A stretch of DNA of 64,000 nucleotides from JAHJQZ01 sp963676075 (GTDB lineage Bacteria > Pseudomonadota > Alphaproteobacteria > Rhizobiales > Devosiaceae), in assembly GCA_963676075.2 (NCBI GenBank), contig CAXXNZ010000020.1:32632-96631 (forward strand), written 5' to 3'. Of this stretch, positions 1-8,632 are shown piece after piece; position 1 is the first letter of the stretch, and every line of letters starts with the position of its first letter. A program made the position numbers and the translations under genes. A model generated the notes under the pieces. That model was not told the DNA's origin, made no database searches, and worked only from the letters and a program-made list of their open reading frames with translations.

Positions 1-1
1 T

Positions 2-205
2 ATCCAGATCCAGGCCAAGCAGATCGAGATCATGCGTAACCGTTTGAACAAGCTGTTCGCCGAAGCCACCGGCCAGAAGCTCGAGAAGATCGAGGCGGAC
101 ATGGAGCGCGACTACTGGATGAACACCGACGAGGCCATCGCCTATGGGCTGCTTGGCAAGGTCGTGAAGTCCGAAGCTGAACTGGCGGCAGCCACAAAGG
201 GCTGA
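2..205 (+). CDS. clpP: ClpP-like protease subunit, C-terminal end (5' truncated by window)
   Basis: Only the last 67 residues lie in the window. They read as the handle-helix and C-terminal region of the ClpP serine protease: a helix ending in EKIEADMERDYWMNTDEA, then the AIAYGLLGKV tail that closes most ClpP proteins. The Asp in the EKIEADMERD stretch sits where the third member of the Ser-His-Asp triad is found in ClpP. The Ser and His would lie upstream of the window. ClpP forms the barrel-shaped proteolytic core used by ClpA/ClpX ATPases in the cytoplasm. Without the N-terminal part I cannot tell whether this is the main ClpP or a second paralog. A GC-rich hairpin follows the stop. Confidence 0.85.
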   Translation: MQIQAKQIEIMRNRLNKLFAEATGQKLEKIEADMERDYWMNTDEAIAYGLLGKVVKSEAELAAATKG

Positions 206-220
206 TTTCGCCCACAGATT

Positions 221-243
221 GCCCGCGCGCCTTGCGCGCGGGC
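221..243 (+). terminator. GC-rich hairpin after the clpP-like gene
   Basis: A perfect 10-bp inverted repeat, GCCCGCGCGC with its complement, encloses a 3-nt loop 15 nt after the stop codon. There is no clear run of T behind it, so it is a candidate terminator or mRNA 3'-end stabiliser rather than a textbook intrinsic terminator. Confidence 0.5.
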
Positions 244-295
244 GGTCCCGACCCCATGTGTTTACCGATCGCTTGGATACATTTGGGTTGTTTTC

Positions 296-799
296 ATGAG
301 AAAAATCCTTCTCGCTCTCGCCGCCATTCTGGCTTTCGCCACCTATACGTTGCCGTCAATGGCCGAGGAAATCGGCCGTGTCGGCGTCGACTGGATCGGC
401 AACGACATCGTCATCGACGCCATAGATGACCCCAAGGTCGAAGGCGTGACCTGCCATGTCACCTATTTCGACCGCTCGCTGATCGACCGGCTGCAGCAGG
501 GCAACTGGTTCGAGGACCCGTCCAACTCCGCCATCGACTGCTCCAGGACCGGCCCGATTACCGTCGGCAAGATCGCGCTCGACAAGAACGGCGAGGAAGT
601 GTTCGAGGCCAAGCGTTCGCTGATCTTCAAATCGCTGGTGGTCAACCGCATCTACGACAAGGACCACAACGCCCTCGTCTATCTGTCGCACACGCGGCAG
701 GTGAACAAGGGCTCGGCCAAGATGGCGATTTCGGTGGTGCCGCTTAACGGCGCCGATGTCACCTGGCAGATCGACAAGCCGGACGCCGGGACCAAGTGA
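296..799 (+). CDS. creA: CreA family exported protein
   Basis: This 167-residue protein has a Sec signal peptide (residues 1-23, cleavage after PSMA). The mature part matches the CreA family along its whole length: EEIGRVGVDWIG, then an acidic DAIDDP segment, a Cys at 53 in GVTCHV, a second Cys at 82 in AIDCSR, the SLIFKSLVV block and a C-terminal AISVVPL. The two cysteines are conserved in the family and probably form a disulfide in the periplasm. The biochemical function of CreA is unknown; in enterobacteria it is encoded beside the CreBC two-component system, which is absent here. The ATG at 296 is the only start that gives a signal peptide. The gene is intact, unlike the six that follow. 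Confidence 0.88.
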   Translation: MRKILLALAAILAFATYTLPSMAEEIGRVGVDWIGNDIVIDAIDDPKVEGVTCHVTYFDRSLIDRLQQGNWFEDPSNSAIDCSRTGPITVGKIALDKNGEEVFEAKRSLIFKSLVVNRIYDKDHNALVYLSHTRQVNKGSAKMAISVVPLNGADVTWQIDKPDAGTK

Positions 800-1042
800 T
801 CGGACGAACCGGTCCAAAATCAGTGGTGCGCCACACCAAACCGGGTTGACGAAACGCGGCAAAAGCGGGATTACACTCCGCAACAGGTTTGCGATTTAGA
901 TTTGTTCTAAAAATTGGATTGCCGCGGGACAGTTTGATTTTAAAAAGAAAATCCTGTTTGCCCGCTGCAAGTGAGCCCCGTCGACCCCATATACTCACTA
1001 ACGAAACGCTCCAGCAGGAGCTCAAACATTCAGGAGGCCGCA

Positions 1043-1676
1043 ATGGCACTACTCATTGGCGATCTGGCGCCCGACTTCGAAGCCGAAACCACTGAAGGCA
1101 AGATCCGCTTCCACGATTTCATCGATGGCCATTGGGCCGTGATCTTCTCGCATCCGGCCGATTTCACCCCGGTCTGCACCACCGAGCTCGGCTACACCGC
1201 CAAGCTGAAGCCCGAATTCGACAAGCGCGACGTCAAGGTCATCGGCCTCTCGGTCGACCCGATCGAGGATCACAAGACCTGGATCGGTGACATCGAGGAG
1301 ACCCAGGGCACCGCGGTCAACTTCCCGATGATTGCCGACCCCGATGGCTCGGTCGCCACCGCCTATGGCATGATCCCATCCCAATTCGGACGCCAAGCTG
1401 ACCGTGCGTTCGCTGTTCGTCATCGGCCCGGACAAGAAGATCAAGCTCAAGATCGAGTATCCGCCGTCGACCGGCCGCAACTTCAACGAGGTCATCCGCG
1501 TCATCGACTCGCTTCAGGCCTCCGCCAAGCACTCGGTCGCGACCCCGGCGAACTGGGAACCGGGCCAGGACGTCATCGTCTCGCTCAACGTCTCCGACGA
1601 GGAAGCCAACAAGCGCTTCGGCGGCTTCAAGGCCCCGAAGCCCTACCTGCGCATCATCCCGCAGCCCAAGGACTGA
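1043..1676 (+). pseudogene. 1-Cys peroxiredoxin (Prx6-type, AhpC/TSA family), one frameshift
   Basis: Prx6-type thiol peroxidase that reduces H2O2 and organic peroxides. The start is ATG 1043 behind a strong AGGAGG (1032-1037). The N-terminal 112 residues hold the active site SHPADFTPVCTTELG, with Pro38, Thr42 and peroxidatic Cys45. The C-terminal half (SLFVIGPDKKIKLKIEYPP, ending in YLRIIPQPKD) is the dimerisation region of Prx6-type enzymes. The halves are in different frames. Removing one C from the CCC at 1375-1377 restores a continuous 210-residue protein reading GMIHPNSDAKLTVRS, which fits the family perfectly, and the total length is 1 mod 3. This is a single-base insertion, either a consensus error or a recent mutation. 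The 243 bp upstream presumably hold its promoter; I saw no convincing OxyR box. Confidence 0.9.
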
Positions 1677-1698
1677 TTTTCCGGCATATGCCGATTGC

Positions 1699-1726
1699 GA
1701 AAGGGGGCCCTGCGGCCCCCTTTTTG
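1699..1726. terminator. Intrinsic terminator between convergent genes
   Basis: The stem AAAGGGGGCC / GGCCCCCTTT with a 4-nt loop is followed by a T run on the plus strand and preceded by A residues that give a T run on the minus strand. It ends the peroxiredoxin and can also serve the convergent DUF2799 gene. Confidence 0.85.
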
Positions 1727-1761
1727 CTGGCGCCGACAAGGTCGGGTCGGGAATGACGCGT

Positions 1762-2350
1762 CTAAGCGTCGATGCCAAGCGCGCTCAGGCGCTGCCGCTC
1801 TGCCTCGACCAGACGGTTCAGCTTTTCCCGCATCCGATCGACAACCCGTTGTTGATCGGCAATATCGTCGCCGAGATCCTGAGCGTCGCGCACCAGACTG
1901 CGGCGTGTATCGGCATCCGCCTCCCCCAGCCAGCTTGCTGAGAAGACTGTCCTGTTTTGACCGCAATTCCCTCGATGCGCTGGCGCTCGGTGTAAACCCG
2001 CCCGGCCTTCGTAGTAGACGAGATTGAAGCTGACAGCGAGTTCGCCGCTGCAGACCTGATAGTTGGGCTTGTTGGCCAGCCCTTCGTCGGCGGCGCGATC
2101 AAGCCGGCAATAGACCTTCAGCCCTTCGGCGCGGCCCGCCTCGTAGAGCTCCCGGTTCGGGGTGATGCCGTGTTCGGCGCAAGCCTTGACGTGATCATCG
2201 AGCCGGTTGGCAGCATAGCCATGAATGCCATCGGCCACGCCGATGCCACGCCAGTCCCCCGGTCTCACACTGCGATTTGCTCAACGTGGCGCATCCGGCC
2301 AGCCAAACTGTCAGAAAGAGCGCAGAAACAACCAGAAAAACACGGGCCAT
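1762..2350 (-). pseudogene. DUF2799-type lipoprotein, several frameshifts
   Basis: The reading starts at ATG 2350 behind GAGGAG. It opens with a lipoprotein signal (LTVWLAGC lipobox), so the product would be anchored in an outer or inner membrane. The body has the DUF2799 pattern: CETG then DWRGIGVADGIHGY, HVKACAEHGITP, YEAGRAEGLKVYC, NYQVCSGEL and a Gln/Arg-rich coiled C-terminus. Three indels interrupt it. There is an extra base in the C run at 2256-2260 and another in the GC-rich run near 1997-2004. A base is missing near 1923-1927. The net shift agrees with the total length (1 mod 3). The function of DUF2799 proteins is unknown. A real pseudogene is possible, but the clustering of such indels in this region argues for consensus error. 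Confidence 0.75.
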
Positions 2351-2530
2351 GAGACGATCTCCTCGTACCTGGAGCGTTTTCAGGCGAAGTGGATGCCTAT
2401 TCGCCGGGTCGAAAACGCGACCAGGTTCTAGTCATGTCAAATGCGCAGATCGCAGGCAAGCGCCGGCTTCAGCCGTTCTTAAGCCACACCGGGGCAAACT
2501 GGCGCACCGACACCTTCGCCGCGATATTCG

Positions 2531-4323
2531 ATGACATCACCGTTCCCCAGACTGAAGCCGATACTTGCGGTACCGCTTGCCTGGGCCGTCCTTTCGGCGC
2601 TGTTTGCCCTAAGAGACTGGAACGCCGGTTTTCTGGCGTTATTCAAACGATTCCGACGACGTCACCCGTCTGGTCGTCGTCCGCGATCTGATGGGCGGGC
2701 AGAACTGGTTCGATCATGTCGAGCACCGCTTCAACACACCGTTCGGTGCCGAAATCCACTGGTCGCGGCTGATCGATCTGCCGCTTTCCTGGCTGATCTC
2801 GGGTTTCGACCTGTTGGCGCCGGGCAATGGGGGGAACGCATCACCCCTGTTCGTCTGGCCCATGCTCTGGCTATTGCCGGCGCTGTGGCTGGCTGTGGTG
2901 CTGACCCGGCGCTTGTGCGGATCGGGTCACGACATCGTCGCGCTGGTACTGGCGGCTCTCGCATTGCCGGTGTTCAGCGAGTTCGTGCCCGGACGCATCG
3001 ATCATCACAATGTCCAGGCGGTGCTGATCCTTTGGCTCGCCATCGAGACCCTTGGCGCCCTCAAGAGCAATGGCGCCGCCTGGCGTGCCGGTATCGCCGC
3101 CGCGACATCGATCGCCATCGGCGCAGAAACCCTGCCGATCATCGCCGCCCACCGTCATTGCCTTCGGACTCGACTGGGTAATCGAATCCGGCTTTGCTCC
3201 CCGGCTCTGGCGCTTCGGGTTCGGCTTTGCCGGGGCGATGCTTGTCCATTTCCTCATTGCCGTCGGACCCAACGAATGGTTCGTCACGCGTTGCGATGCT
3301 CTGTCCGACGTCTATCTCGCCGCCGCCATCGGCATCGGTCTGGTCTTTGCCGGTCTGGCCCACCTGCCGCTCGCCGAAAAGACATGGGCCGTGCGCCTCG
3401 CCGTCGGCGCGGGCGCCGGTATTGCCCTGCTCGCAACTCTACTCGCCATCTTCCCCGCCTGCGCTGCCGGTCCATTTGCCGAACTTGACCCTTGGCTCAG
3501 AACCGCCTGGCTCAGCCGGATAGGCGAGACCGAACCGCTTGCCCAGGCATTCATTTACTCAGACCGGTTTTGCCATCGCCGCGGCCTTGCCGGTCACGCT
3601 CGGACTGGTTGCGGCGCTCGGCGGCGCTGTCCGCATCCGTGGCCCGGAGCGTTACAAGTATCTGACCTATCTGCTCATACTGGCTGGCCATTAGCCCATG
3701 GCCGGACTGGTGCTGCAGATACGTGGCGTGCGGTTGGCCGGGCTTTTGGCCGTGCCAGGCGCCGTGGCGCTCATTGCCCTTTTGCGTGAGCGCTACCTGA
3801 CCACCTCCGGCGCAGCGCGGATCCTTGCGATTATCGCTCTTGCTGCCGGCTGGATCGGATCGGGCGGCCTCAGCACCTATTTCGCCACCAGGCTCATCCT
3901 GCCCTCTGAAGTCAGCTCGGGCGCAACGCCGGCGTCTTCGCATTGCCTCGAACCCTCGGGCTTTGCCGCACTCGCCGTGCTCGCTCCGGGCCGAGTTGCA
4001 GCACCGGTCGATCTCGGTCCCTATCTGTTGCTGATGACCCCACATGCCGTGATCGGCGCACCCTATCATCGCAATGGCGAGGGGCATCGGCGACACCTAT
4101 CGCATCTTCGGCGGCGCCCACCCGATGCCGCCCGTGCCATTGTCATGAAACGCGGCATCGATCTCGTCGTCACCTGCAAATCCCTGACGCCACTGATCGG
4201 CGGCGATCTCGATTCATCGGATTCGCTGAAACGTCAAGTTGCAAGCCAGGCAGGCACCCCGACTGGCTCAGCCCGATCGCCATGCCCGATGGATCGCTGA
4301 GCGTTTATCGCGTCGTCAGATAG
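2531..4323 (+). pseudogene. GT-C-like polytopic membrane protein (STT3/mannosyltransferase-like), multiple frameshifts
   Basis: Pieces in all three plus frames join into one hydrophobic protein of roughly 590 residues. Conserved-looking segments are WRYSNDSDDVTRLVVVRDL, GQNWFDHVEHRFN, EIHWSRLIDLPLSW and PGRIDHHNVQAVL, then at least six more hydrophobic stretches and a soluble C-terminal part ending DWLSPIAMPDGSLSVYRVVR. The Asp near the first loop and the later DHH motif resemble GT-C fold lipid-linked sugar transferases such as STT3. Substrate and role cannot be told. Clear single-base extras occur in TTTT 2629-2632 and CCC 3148-3150. Further shifts lie near 3556, 3690, 3940, 4085, 4130 and 4245. 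The start at 2531 is uncertain, since another frame offers a start near 2434. The gene converges on and overlaps the MmcQ gene by 19 bp. Confidence 0.6.
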
Positions 4324-4686
4324 ACCAAAAGCGCCGGGGTCTCTCGCAGCCGGCGCGGCAGTTTGGCGGCAATGATCCGGTGCGCCTCGCCGACATAGGC
4401 ACTGAGTTCTTCGGCACTCAGTGCCGCGTCCCGGGCCGAGCGCCACCCATTTGGCCCGCGGCCAGATAGGGGGGCGGGGACGATACCGTCCAGTTCGGGC
4501 AAAAAGCTCGAACGCCATGTCCGAACACTTGAAGGAAATACGTGGCGCCTCGTCCGGCCCGGACAGGATGCAAAAGATCTTGCCGCCAACCTTGCCGACC
4601 GAGGCATCCCCCCATTGCCGGACGACCTCGGTCGCCGGCAACGAGAGGACAAGGGCTTCGAATTCGTCGCGGTCGAACAGGCTCAC
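4305..4686 (-). pseudogene. MmcQ/YjbR family protein, frameshifted
   Basis: The start is GTG 4686 (SLFDRDEFEALVLSLPATE). The product matches the small MmcQ/YjbR family (CyaY-like fold): a GDASVGKVGGKIFCIL strand region, SFKCSDMAFELL, then AKWVALG, and a C-terminal LSAEELSAYVGEAHRII helix ending VYLTTR. Four single-base extras in about 75 bp (A run 4501-4505, G run 4469-4474, near 4460, and CCC 4430-4432) scramble the middle. Removing them gives about 126 residues, the usual family length, and agrees with a total length of 1 mod 3. The family is often called DNA-binding, but its role is not established. It starts 7 bp after the msrA stop and is probably co-transcribed with it. Confidence 0.72.
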
Positions 4687-4693
4687 GGCAGGA

Positions 4694-5352
4694 TCACGAG
4701 GCCGGAACGCCCAATCCGACCGGGCACGACACGCCGGTGCCGGCGAGCCCACAATACCCGTTCGGGTTCTTGGCAAGATATTGCTGGTGATAGGGCTCGG
4801 CAAAATAGAACGTCCCGGCCGTGGCGACCTCGGTGGTGATCGTGCCGCGCCCCGCCGGCTTTCAGCGCCTGCTGGTACATGTCGCGGCTGAGCCTGACTG
4901 CCTCCGCCTGCGCGTCGGATGTCGTGTAGATGGCCGAGCGGTACTGCGTGCCACGATCGTTGCCCTGGCGCATGCCCTGTGTCGGATCGTGCTCTTCCCA
5001 GAAGCGCGCCAGCAGCGTTTCAAGCGACACTTTCGCCGTATCGAAGACCACCATGACGCTTTCGGTGTGGCCGGTCTGGCCCGTACACACCTCTTCATAG
5101 CTCGGGTTGGGCGTAAACCCGCCTTGGTAACCGACAGCGGTAACGATGACGCCGGGGATCTGCCAGAACACCCGCTCGGCACCCCAGAAACACCCCATGC
5201 CGAAATAGATCACCTCGGCCGTGGCCGGGATGAGGCCCCTTGAGCGCCGCGCCGGAAACGAAATGGTTTTCGGATGTGCGCATCGGCTCGGAGCGTCCGG
5301 GAAGCGCGGTCTCGGCACTCGGCAACGTGCTTGGTTTCGACGTGAACAACAT
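4694..5352 (-). pseudogene. msrA: Peptide-methionine (S)-S-oxide reductase MsrA, two frameshifts
   Basis: MsrA reduces methionine-S-sulfoxide in proteins in a thioredoxin-dependent cycle. The start is ATG 5352 (LFTSKPSTLPS). The catalytic motif YFGMGCFWGAERVFW is intact, followed by GYQGGFTPNPSYEEVCTGQTGHTE, the EEHDPTQGMRQGNDRGTQYRS core and a C-terminal PYHQQYLAKNPNGYCGLAGTGVSC, whose Cys residues would be the resolving and recycling cysteines. Two single-base extras (near GGG 5227-5229, and in CCCC 4850-4853) shift the frame. Correcting both yields about 218 residues, the normal length. An intact catalytic core in an otherwise broken frame supports a consensus error. MsrA fits beside a peroxiredoxin as oxidative-stress repair. 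Confidence 0.88.
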
Positions 5353-5399
5353 AGGCTCTCCTTAGCGGTGAGATGCGAACACGATGGCTCGCCTGAGCC

Positions 5400-5859
5400 T
5401 CAGATCGGTATGCGCCCCGTCAAAGGCAAATCACGAATACGCGCGTCGCGCCCCGTCTCAAACTGTCCGACAGTGCCTTTTTCGTAAGGCGAAGGCTCAG
5501 GCTTGCGCCGCTTGGTGACGGCAAATCCAAGCATGCCGACGATGACACAGACCACCGAGCCACTGGAAAGGGCCAACCATGTCGGCCAGTTGAGGATAGT
5601 GGTGATCACCGGATCCCACAGGAACGGCAATCCCGAGCTTTCTCTCGAAGAACACCTGGAACAGCTGGATGCTGGGCGAGTGAAAGATCGGCGCCAACAC
5701 ATCGTCGCGATACCAGACCCGCCCCAGAGGCTCGGCCAGCCGCCCGTCGCCCATCACCACGGCGTTGACCAGAAGGCCAACGGCGAAAATGGCCAGAACC
5801 ATCAGCGCGAAGGCGATGATGCGGATCATGGCGCGGATGACGTCGACGACAAAACTCAT
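5400..5859 (-). pseudogene. Small membrane protein of unknown function, one frameshift
   Basis: I do not recognise the family. The N-terminus (IRIIAFALMVLAIFAVGLLV) and a later stretch (WPTWLALSSGSVVCVIVGML) are hydrophobic, so the product is an inner-membrane protein with two transmembrane segments. The loop between them contains GRVWYRDDVLAPIFHSPSIQ, and a charged KRRKPEPSPYEKG tail follows. An extra base near 5629-5631 splits the frame in the FERKLG-LPFLWDPV segment; correction gives about 152 residues. It lies 18 bp downstream of the next small membrane protein and is probably in the same transcript. Confidence 0.6.
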
Positions 5860-5877
5860 GGAAAGACCCAGCTCCTG

Positions 5878-6195
5878 TCAGATCGGATCGGCATAAACCG
5901 GCTTGCGGCGCTTGCGACCAAAGAACAGCGCAATCAACCCGAGCCCGCCCGAGACGGCAAAGGCCGGAACCGACAGTACGGCTTCGGCCAGGCCACCGGC
6001 AGCGAGCGGCGCCAGGTAGGTGGCGATCGCCCCCTGCACCGCACTCCAGCTCGCCGCATCGAGAACCTGCCAATAGCTGGCGAGCGAGGTCATTACCGGC
6101 TGATTGGCGGCAAGGGACTTGGTGCCATCCACCACAATGAGGATGAGTGCCAATGCGATCATCCAGGTACCAATCACGCGCGTTACGAGCTTCAT
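5878..6195 (-). CDS. Small two-TM membrane protein of unknown function
   Basis: This 105-residue protein starts at ATG 6195. It has an N-terminal transmembrane segment (VIGTWMIALALILIVVDG), a short periplasmic part (TKSLAANQPVMTSLASYW), a second long hydrophobic segment (AEAVLSVPAFAVSGGLGLIALFFG) and a basic RKRRKP cytoplasmic tail. I recognise no catalytic motif. It is the first gene of a two-gene unit with the membrane protein at 5400-5859; the shared architecture of TM, loop, TM and basic tail suggests they are related or work together. The gene is intact and marks the end of the indel-rich stretch. Confidence 0.65.
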   Translation of the reverse strand: MKLVTRVIGTWMIALALILIVVDGTKSLAANQPVMTSLASYWQVLDAASWSAVQGAIATYLAPLAAGGLAEAVLSVPAFAVSGGLGLIALFFGRKRRKPVYADPI

Positions 6196-6603
6196 GCCTT
6201 GCCTTCCAGCGCCTTGCAGCGCGCCGGTTGCTGGCCGGCGTCCCCATTACTGCCATGCGCGACCCTTGGCCTGCAAGCGCGGCTGATCTGCAACCCCCTC
6301 ACACTGCACCACCTTTACGTGATCACACCTGCATCGGATGCTTTCCGAAACCTCGCTTGAGGCAGGCATGGCCGCTTCCTGTGTGAAATGCACCAGCCCC
6401 GTCATAACCGGGCCTGACTGACCACACTCAACCGTTAGTCGCACACGGCGATCACAGCCACGTCCCCGATTTGCACGCCTGCAACCGCAATTTATGCGCC
6501 ATACCGCCCTTTCAACCCCCGGCCGTGACATCAGGGGGCTTGCATCGCGCCGCACTTGTCGCTAACTCCCTCATCCGGAACGACACAACGTGCCGTTCCG
6601 CGC
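6196..6603. other. Intergenic region upstream of tRNA-Ser
   Basis: About 400 bp without a supported gene. It holds the promoter side of the small membrane gene pair and the leader of the tRNA. A weak GC hairpin (CGCCGG/CCGGCG, 6222-6240) is visible. I see no repeats or remnants. Confidence 0.5.
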
Positions 6604-6693
6604 GGAGAGATGGCCGAGTGGTCGAAGGCGCACGCCTGGAAAGTGTGTAGGCGGGGAACCGTCTCGAGGGTTCGAATCCCTCTCTCTCCGCCA
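6604..6693 (+). tRNA. tRNA-Ser (anticodon GGA)
   Basis: The acceptor stem GGAGAGA (6604-6610) pairs with TCTCTCC (6683-6689), followed by discriminator G and an encoded CCA. The D-arm TGGCCGAGTGGTCGAAGGC is class-II like. The anticodon loop CTGGAAA carries GGA, a long variable arm follows, and the T-arm GAGGG-TTCGAAT-CCCTC is perfect. The 90-nt length and long variable arm are as expected for serine tRNA. Confidence 0.97.
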
Positions 6694-6955
6694 TAATCCC
6701 CGCAAACGGCATGCCATGAGCGACTGCAGTCCCGACGTACGGAAGAAGCGTTTCCCGAAGCTGCAATCGGGAGCGGCCTGGCAAGAGCTCTATGAATCCT
6801 GTCGAGCCGAGCTGACGTTGCCCCCATAGATCGAGCGCTGCCTGGTCGCTGCCTTGAGGAGAGGGCTGCCGTGGTTGATGGCACTCGACCCCGGATTGTA
6901 CGGTTGGTGTCGCCATATGCTGACCGTCTAGTGGCCTTGGCGCTTTACAGGAAAC

Positions 6956-7579
6956 TCAGGTGAGTTTCCTGAGGAAGATGACGTTGTCCAGCACGACTGC
7001 TTGTTGTCCTTCAGGCCCCGTCGCCGTCCGCGAGATCGGACAGACGCAAAGGCGCTGCCAGGCCTCATCCTCGAGATTCATGGACATGAGAGTCTCTTCG
7101 GCGGTCGGAAAGCGCGTGTCTTCGGGCGACCAGGACCAGGGCGCGCGCGATGCGTGCTCGATGATCAGCAGATGCCCCGACTTCTGCACCGACCCGGCCG
7201 CTCGTGCGAGCACCTTCGCGCGTGGCCAGTCCAGTGGCGAATGCAGGAAGCTCGCCGTGACAAGATCAAAACGCCCATCCGGAAATGTCTCGGCGAGATC
7301 GTGCTCTTCGAAACGGATACGTTCGGCAAGGCCGGCGCTTCGGGCATTCTCGGCCGCGTAGTCGAGCGCAACCGAAGAGATATCGACAGCCGTAACCTCC
7401 CATCCTTGGTGGGCAAGCCAGATGGCATCGTCGCCGCGGGCGCAGCCGAGGTCGAGCGCCCGGCCCGGCGCGAGCGGCCCGGCGAACTGCGCCAGCGCCA
7501 TGCCCGGCTTGCCGGACGAGCGTGGCGATGCCTTGCTGTAGATGTCGTTCCAAGTCTGACTGGCGGTTGTTTTCTGCAT
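6956..7579 (-). CDS. Class I SAM-dependent methyltransferase
   Basis: This 207-residue Rossmann-fold methyltransferase has motif I ALDLGCARGDDAIWLA (residues 41-56), the acidic post-I strand VTAVDIS, a later FDLVTASFLHSP motif and LLIIEHA. The size and the N-terminal TWNDIYSKA resemble the TehB/thiopurine-like group of small-molecule methyltransferases. The substrate is unknown. I chose ATG 7579 because GGGAG lies just upstream and because the longer frame runs into the preceding gene. It follows the flavoprotein gene with an 11-bp gap, so the two form an operon divergent from an Rrf2 regulator. A role in detoxifying a thiol- or metalloid-reactive compound is an inference. Confidence 0.8.
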   Translation of the reverse strand: MQKTTASQTWNDIYSKASPRSSGKPGMALAQFAGPLAPGRALDLGCARGDDAIWLAHQGWEVTAVDISSVALDYAAENARSAGLAERIRFEEHDLAETFPDGRFDLVTASFLHSPLDWPRAKVLARAAGSVQKSGHLLIIEHASRAPWSWSPEDTRFPTAEETLMSMNLEDEAWQRLCVCPISRTATGPEGQQAVVLDNVIFLRKLT

Positions 7580-7590
7580 CGGAATCTCCC

Positions 7591-8508
7591 TTACGCCACA
7601 CATGCCAAATCGGCATCGAAGATCAGCGACCGGTGCGCGCTGCCGCCTGCCATCACTCCCGCAGCCGAAGCGAGCGTGGCGTTGGGCATGGGGCTGGCGA
7701 GATCGCCGGCGGCGAAGACGCCAGCCACCGATGTGGCCTGCTGCGCATCGACCTTGAGATAAGGCCCGGTCGGCCCGGCCTCCACGGCACACCCCAGCTG
7801 TTCGGCAAGATTGCAACTCGGGGCCGTGTCGGGGGCGAGGAACAGCCCGGCCAGAGGAATGGTCCTCCCATCTCTCAGTCGCACCGCCTCCAGCGCCGGG
7901 CTCTTGCCGATCAGCTCGGCAATCGGGGTTTCCTCGATGCCGACGGCGCGTGCGGCAAGCGCTGCCGTCTGTTCGCTTGTGAGCGCGAGCGCGCCTTGGG
8001 TGAACAGCACCGTCGGCCCCCAGTCCGGAAGCAGCATGGCCTGATGCAGCGCCAGTTCGCTGCGCGCGAGCACCCCAACTGGCTGCCGATCGAGTTCATA
8101 GCCGTGGCAATAAGGGCAATGCAGCACGCTGACGCCCCAGCGCTCGGCAAGTCCCGGCAGATCGGGCAGCGTGTCGCGCACCCCGTAGGTAAGGATCACC
8201 CGACGCGAGCTGACCGGCTCACCATCTGCGAATGACACGCTGAAGCCGTTATCGGCACGCATGATAGAGACCGCCGCGTCATCCCGAAAAACGACTGTCG
8301 GATAGACGCCGAGTTCGTGGCGCAGGCTGGCCAGGATGTCGGCTGGCTTTCTTCCGTCCTGCCCGGGAAAGCCGTGGGAGGCCGCAGCGAAGCGGTTGCG
8401 TGGACTGCCGGTGTCGACCACGAGCACGGCGCGGCGGGCGCGGGCGAGCTGCATCGCTGCAGCATGCCCGGCGAAGCTTCCTCCGATGATGGTGACGTCA
8501 TGGTCCAT
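7591..8508 (-). CDS. Thioredoxin reductase-like FAD/NAD(P) oxidoreductase
   Basis: This 305-residue protein has the two-dinucleotide-domain layout of low-Mr thioredoxin reductases. The FAD-binding VTIIGGSFAGHAAAMQLA is at the N-terminus, and GVFAAGDLASPMPN near the C-terminus contacts the flavin. The redox pair Cys131/Cys134 in HCPYCHGYE sits where the CxxC lies in TrxB. The CPYCHGYE variant differs from the CATC of true TrxB, so the physiological partner is probably not standard thioredoxin. The NADPH-binding glycine loop is poorly conserved (GVLARSE). ATG 8508 (MDHDVTI) is preferred over a start eight codons upstream. It is the first gene of the operon with the methyltransferase and is presumably controlled by the divergent Rrf2 protein. 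Confidence 0.82.
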   Translation of the reverse strand: MDHDVTIIGGSFAGHAAAMQLARARRAVLVVDTGSPRNRFAAASHGFPGQDGRKPADILASLRHELGVYPTVVFRDDAAVSIMRADNGFSVSFADGEPVSSRRVILTYGVRDTLPDLPGLAERWGVSVLHCPYCHGYELDRQPVGVLARSELALHQAMLLPDWGPTVLFTQGALALTSEQTAALAARAVGIEETPIAELIGKSPALEAVRLRDGRTIPLAGLFLAPDTAPSCNLAEQLGCAVEAGPTGPYLKVDAQQATSVAGVFAAGDLASPMPNATLASAAGVMAGGSAHRSLIFDADLACVA

Positions 8509-8537
8509 GTCATGTCTCCACATATGTATCATTCAGA

Positions 8538-8590
8538 GTTACGAGACTTGACCTTCAAAATCAAGACACGAAACTTTTTTTGTTACGAGA
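8538..8590. promoter_or_regulatory. Direct repeats GTTACGAGA, candidate Rrf2 operators
   Basis: The 9-mer GTTACGAGA occurs at 8538-8546 and again at 8582-8590, 44 bp apart (about four helical turns), in the 124-bp gap between the divergent flavoprotein and Rrf2 genes. Each copy lies near one of the two start codons. Their position suggests binding sites for the Rrf2-type repressor; this is inference. Confidence 0.45.
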
Positions 8591-8632
8591 ATTCTGCTAG
8601 ACTGGACCCGACTAGGCAAAAGGACCTTCGCC

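Noticed and set aside
6512..6916. 134-residue minus-strand open frame containing AEREGFEPSRR
   Set aside because: It runs antisense through tRNA-Ser. The EREGFEPSRR peptide is the usual false translation of a tRNA-Ser gene seen in many databases.
6604..7579. tRNA-Ser as an integration site of a genomic island
   Set aside because: No integrase, no direct repeat of the tRNA 3' end and no change in gene style were found downstream.
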